A stretch of 5,050 nucleotides of DNA from Sediminibacterium sp. Its GTDB lineage: Bacteria > Bacteroidota > Bacteroidia > Chitinophagales > Chitinophagaceae. Under the pieces are notes generated by a model, which searched no databases, was not told where the DNA came from, and saw only the letters and a program-made list of their open reading frames with translations. Positions 4,735 to 5,050 of this stretch are shown here, one piece after another. The number at the start of each line of letters is the position of its first letter. Position 1 is the stretch's first letter. The stretch spans positions 1-5,050 of the forward strand of contig JAQBNJ010000488.1 in NCBI GenBank assembly GCA_028288645.1. The letters run 5' to 3'. A program made the position numbers and the translations under genes.

Positions 4735-4985
4735 GTGTTGTGCTATGGAAATGAGTAACTATTCTTTTGTTCCTGGCATTCAAATTATGTTTTTTCAGCT
4801 TGAATGTGTTGATGTAAAGCTGGAACGCAAGGCCCGCCAGGTACCGCAAGGAACGCAATGAAAACCTTAGCGTTCCTTGCGTAATCTTTGCGCGCCTTGC
4901 GTTCCAGCTTTTAACCATGCATCAGGCACATTTATCAAACCCGTTAGTTACTATGTACATATCAAACAATCTAACAGCACAACAC
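4735..4985. mobile_element. Non-coding insertion-like block with 10-bp inverted ends
   Basis: The ends are GTGTTGTGCT (4735-4744) and AGCACAACAC (4976-4985), a perfect 10-bp inverted repeat. An inner 8-bp inverted pair follows (AGTAACTA 4754-4761, TAGTTACT 4945-4952). The block is flanked on both sides by the 28-bp direct repeat, with one extra base before copy 2. There is no transposase gene; the interior carries a large hairpin of 9-bp units. The layout resembles a miniature non-autonomous element or a recombination product inserted at the 3' end of the gene on the right, which stayed intact because its tail was duplicated. A 28-bp duplication is longer than typical transposon target duplications, so the class is uncertain. 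Confidence 0.5.
4816..4911. repeat. Large hairpin built of 9-bp CGCAAGGAA-type units
   Basis: The outer stem is an 18-bp perfect inverted repeat (4816-4833 with 4894-4911, beginning AAAGCTGGAACGCAAGGC). After an internal loop of 11 and 12 bases comes an inner 12-bp perfect stem (CGCAAGGAACGC 4845-4856 with 4870-4881) and a 13-base loop. Units start at 4826, 4835, 4845 and 4854, that is every 9 bases with one slip. Repeats of CGCAAGGAACGCAAAG type are known to be widespread in intergenic DNA of Bacteroidota and other phyla. Confidence 0.85.
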
Positions 4986-4986
4986 G

Positions 4987-5050
4987 TTATTTTGATGGTT
5001 CAGACAGTTTTAATAATTCTTCCAGGTATTTTCCCCAGATAGCAGGGTTG
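4987..5050 (-). CDS. C-terminal end of an unidentified gene (runs in from right edge)
   Basis: An open frame enters from the right edge and encodes NPAIWGKYLEELLKLSEPSK followed by TAA (4989-4987). The composition looks like the helical end of a soluble protein, but 20 residues are too few to name a family. It is supported as coding by the second copy of its last codons at 4707-4734, where the only base change (CTG to CTA) is silent for Leu. Confidence 0.7.
   Translation of the reverse strand, partial: NPAIWGKYLEELLKLSEPSK

Noticed and set aside
4730..4918. Minus-strand open frame of 62 codons rich in Arg and Leu
   Set aside because: It is the translation of the 9-bp-unit hairpin and the inverted end of the block.
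4735..4985. Standard insertion sequence
   Set aside because: Too short for a transposase and the flanking duplication (28 bp, one mismatch) is longer than usual IS target duplications; kept only as an insertion-like block.

Overview
The window looks like a chromosomal piece of a Bacteroidota genome, most likely Chitinophagaceae or a close relative. This rests on the N-terminus of a SusC/RagA-type TonB-linked outer-membrane protein, the absence of Shine-Dalgarno-type start sites, a promoter of the Bacteroidota TTTG/TAnnTTTG type, a NarL-type two-component pair, and AT-rich intergenic DNA with hairpin repeats. No rRNA, tRNA or CRISPR array was seen. All recognisable genes lie on the minus strand.

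Reading the minus strand from high to low coordinates: (1) the last 20 codons of an unidentified gene (4987-5050); (2) a roughly 250-bp non-coding insertion-like block (4735-4985) with 10-bp inverted ends, a large 9-bp-unit hairpin inside, and a 28-bp direct repeat on each side that duplicates the 3' end of the upstream gene; (3) a class A beta-lactamase-type serine hydrolase with a signal peptide (3803-4699); (4) a 7-bp-unit inverted repeat hairpin; (5) a tightly packed four-gene operon (3642 to 1195) encoding a small Cys-containing hypothetical protein, a seven-helix membrane protein, a sensor-less histidine kinase and a NarL/FixJ response regulator; (6) another 7-bp-unit hairpin; (7) a 40-codon broken copy of the response regulator C-terminus; (8) a third 7-bp-unit inverted repeat; (9) a large 11-bp-unit inverted tandem array (662-838); (10) a non-coding stretch with a perfect 24-bp LacI-type palindrome and a minus-strand terminator-like hairpin; (11) the start of a SusC-like gene running off the left edge.

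How the genes may work together (inference): the kinase has one membrane helix and almost no extracytoplasmic sensor, so the co-translated seven-helix protein and the small CxxxC protein are candidates for the sensory part. The beta-lactamase-like gene is upstream in the same direction but has its own hairpin end, and the operon has its own promoter candidate. The SusC-like gene probably belongs to a nutrient-uptake locus beyond the left edge, perhaps controlled by a LacI-family regulator.

The most unusual content is intergenic. Three repeat families with unit lengths of 7, 9 and 11 bp are each arranged as tandem units in inverted orientation, so each forms a long periodic hairpin. The 7-bp family supplies the stop codons of the response regulator, its broken copy and the beta-lactamase. 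In two places the 3' end of a gene has been duplicated next to such a hairpin.
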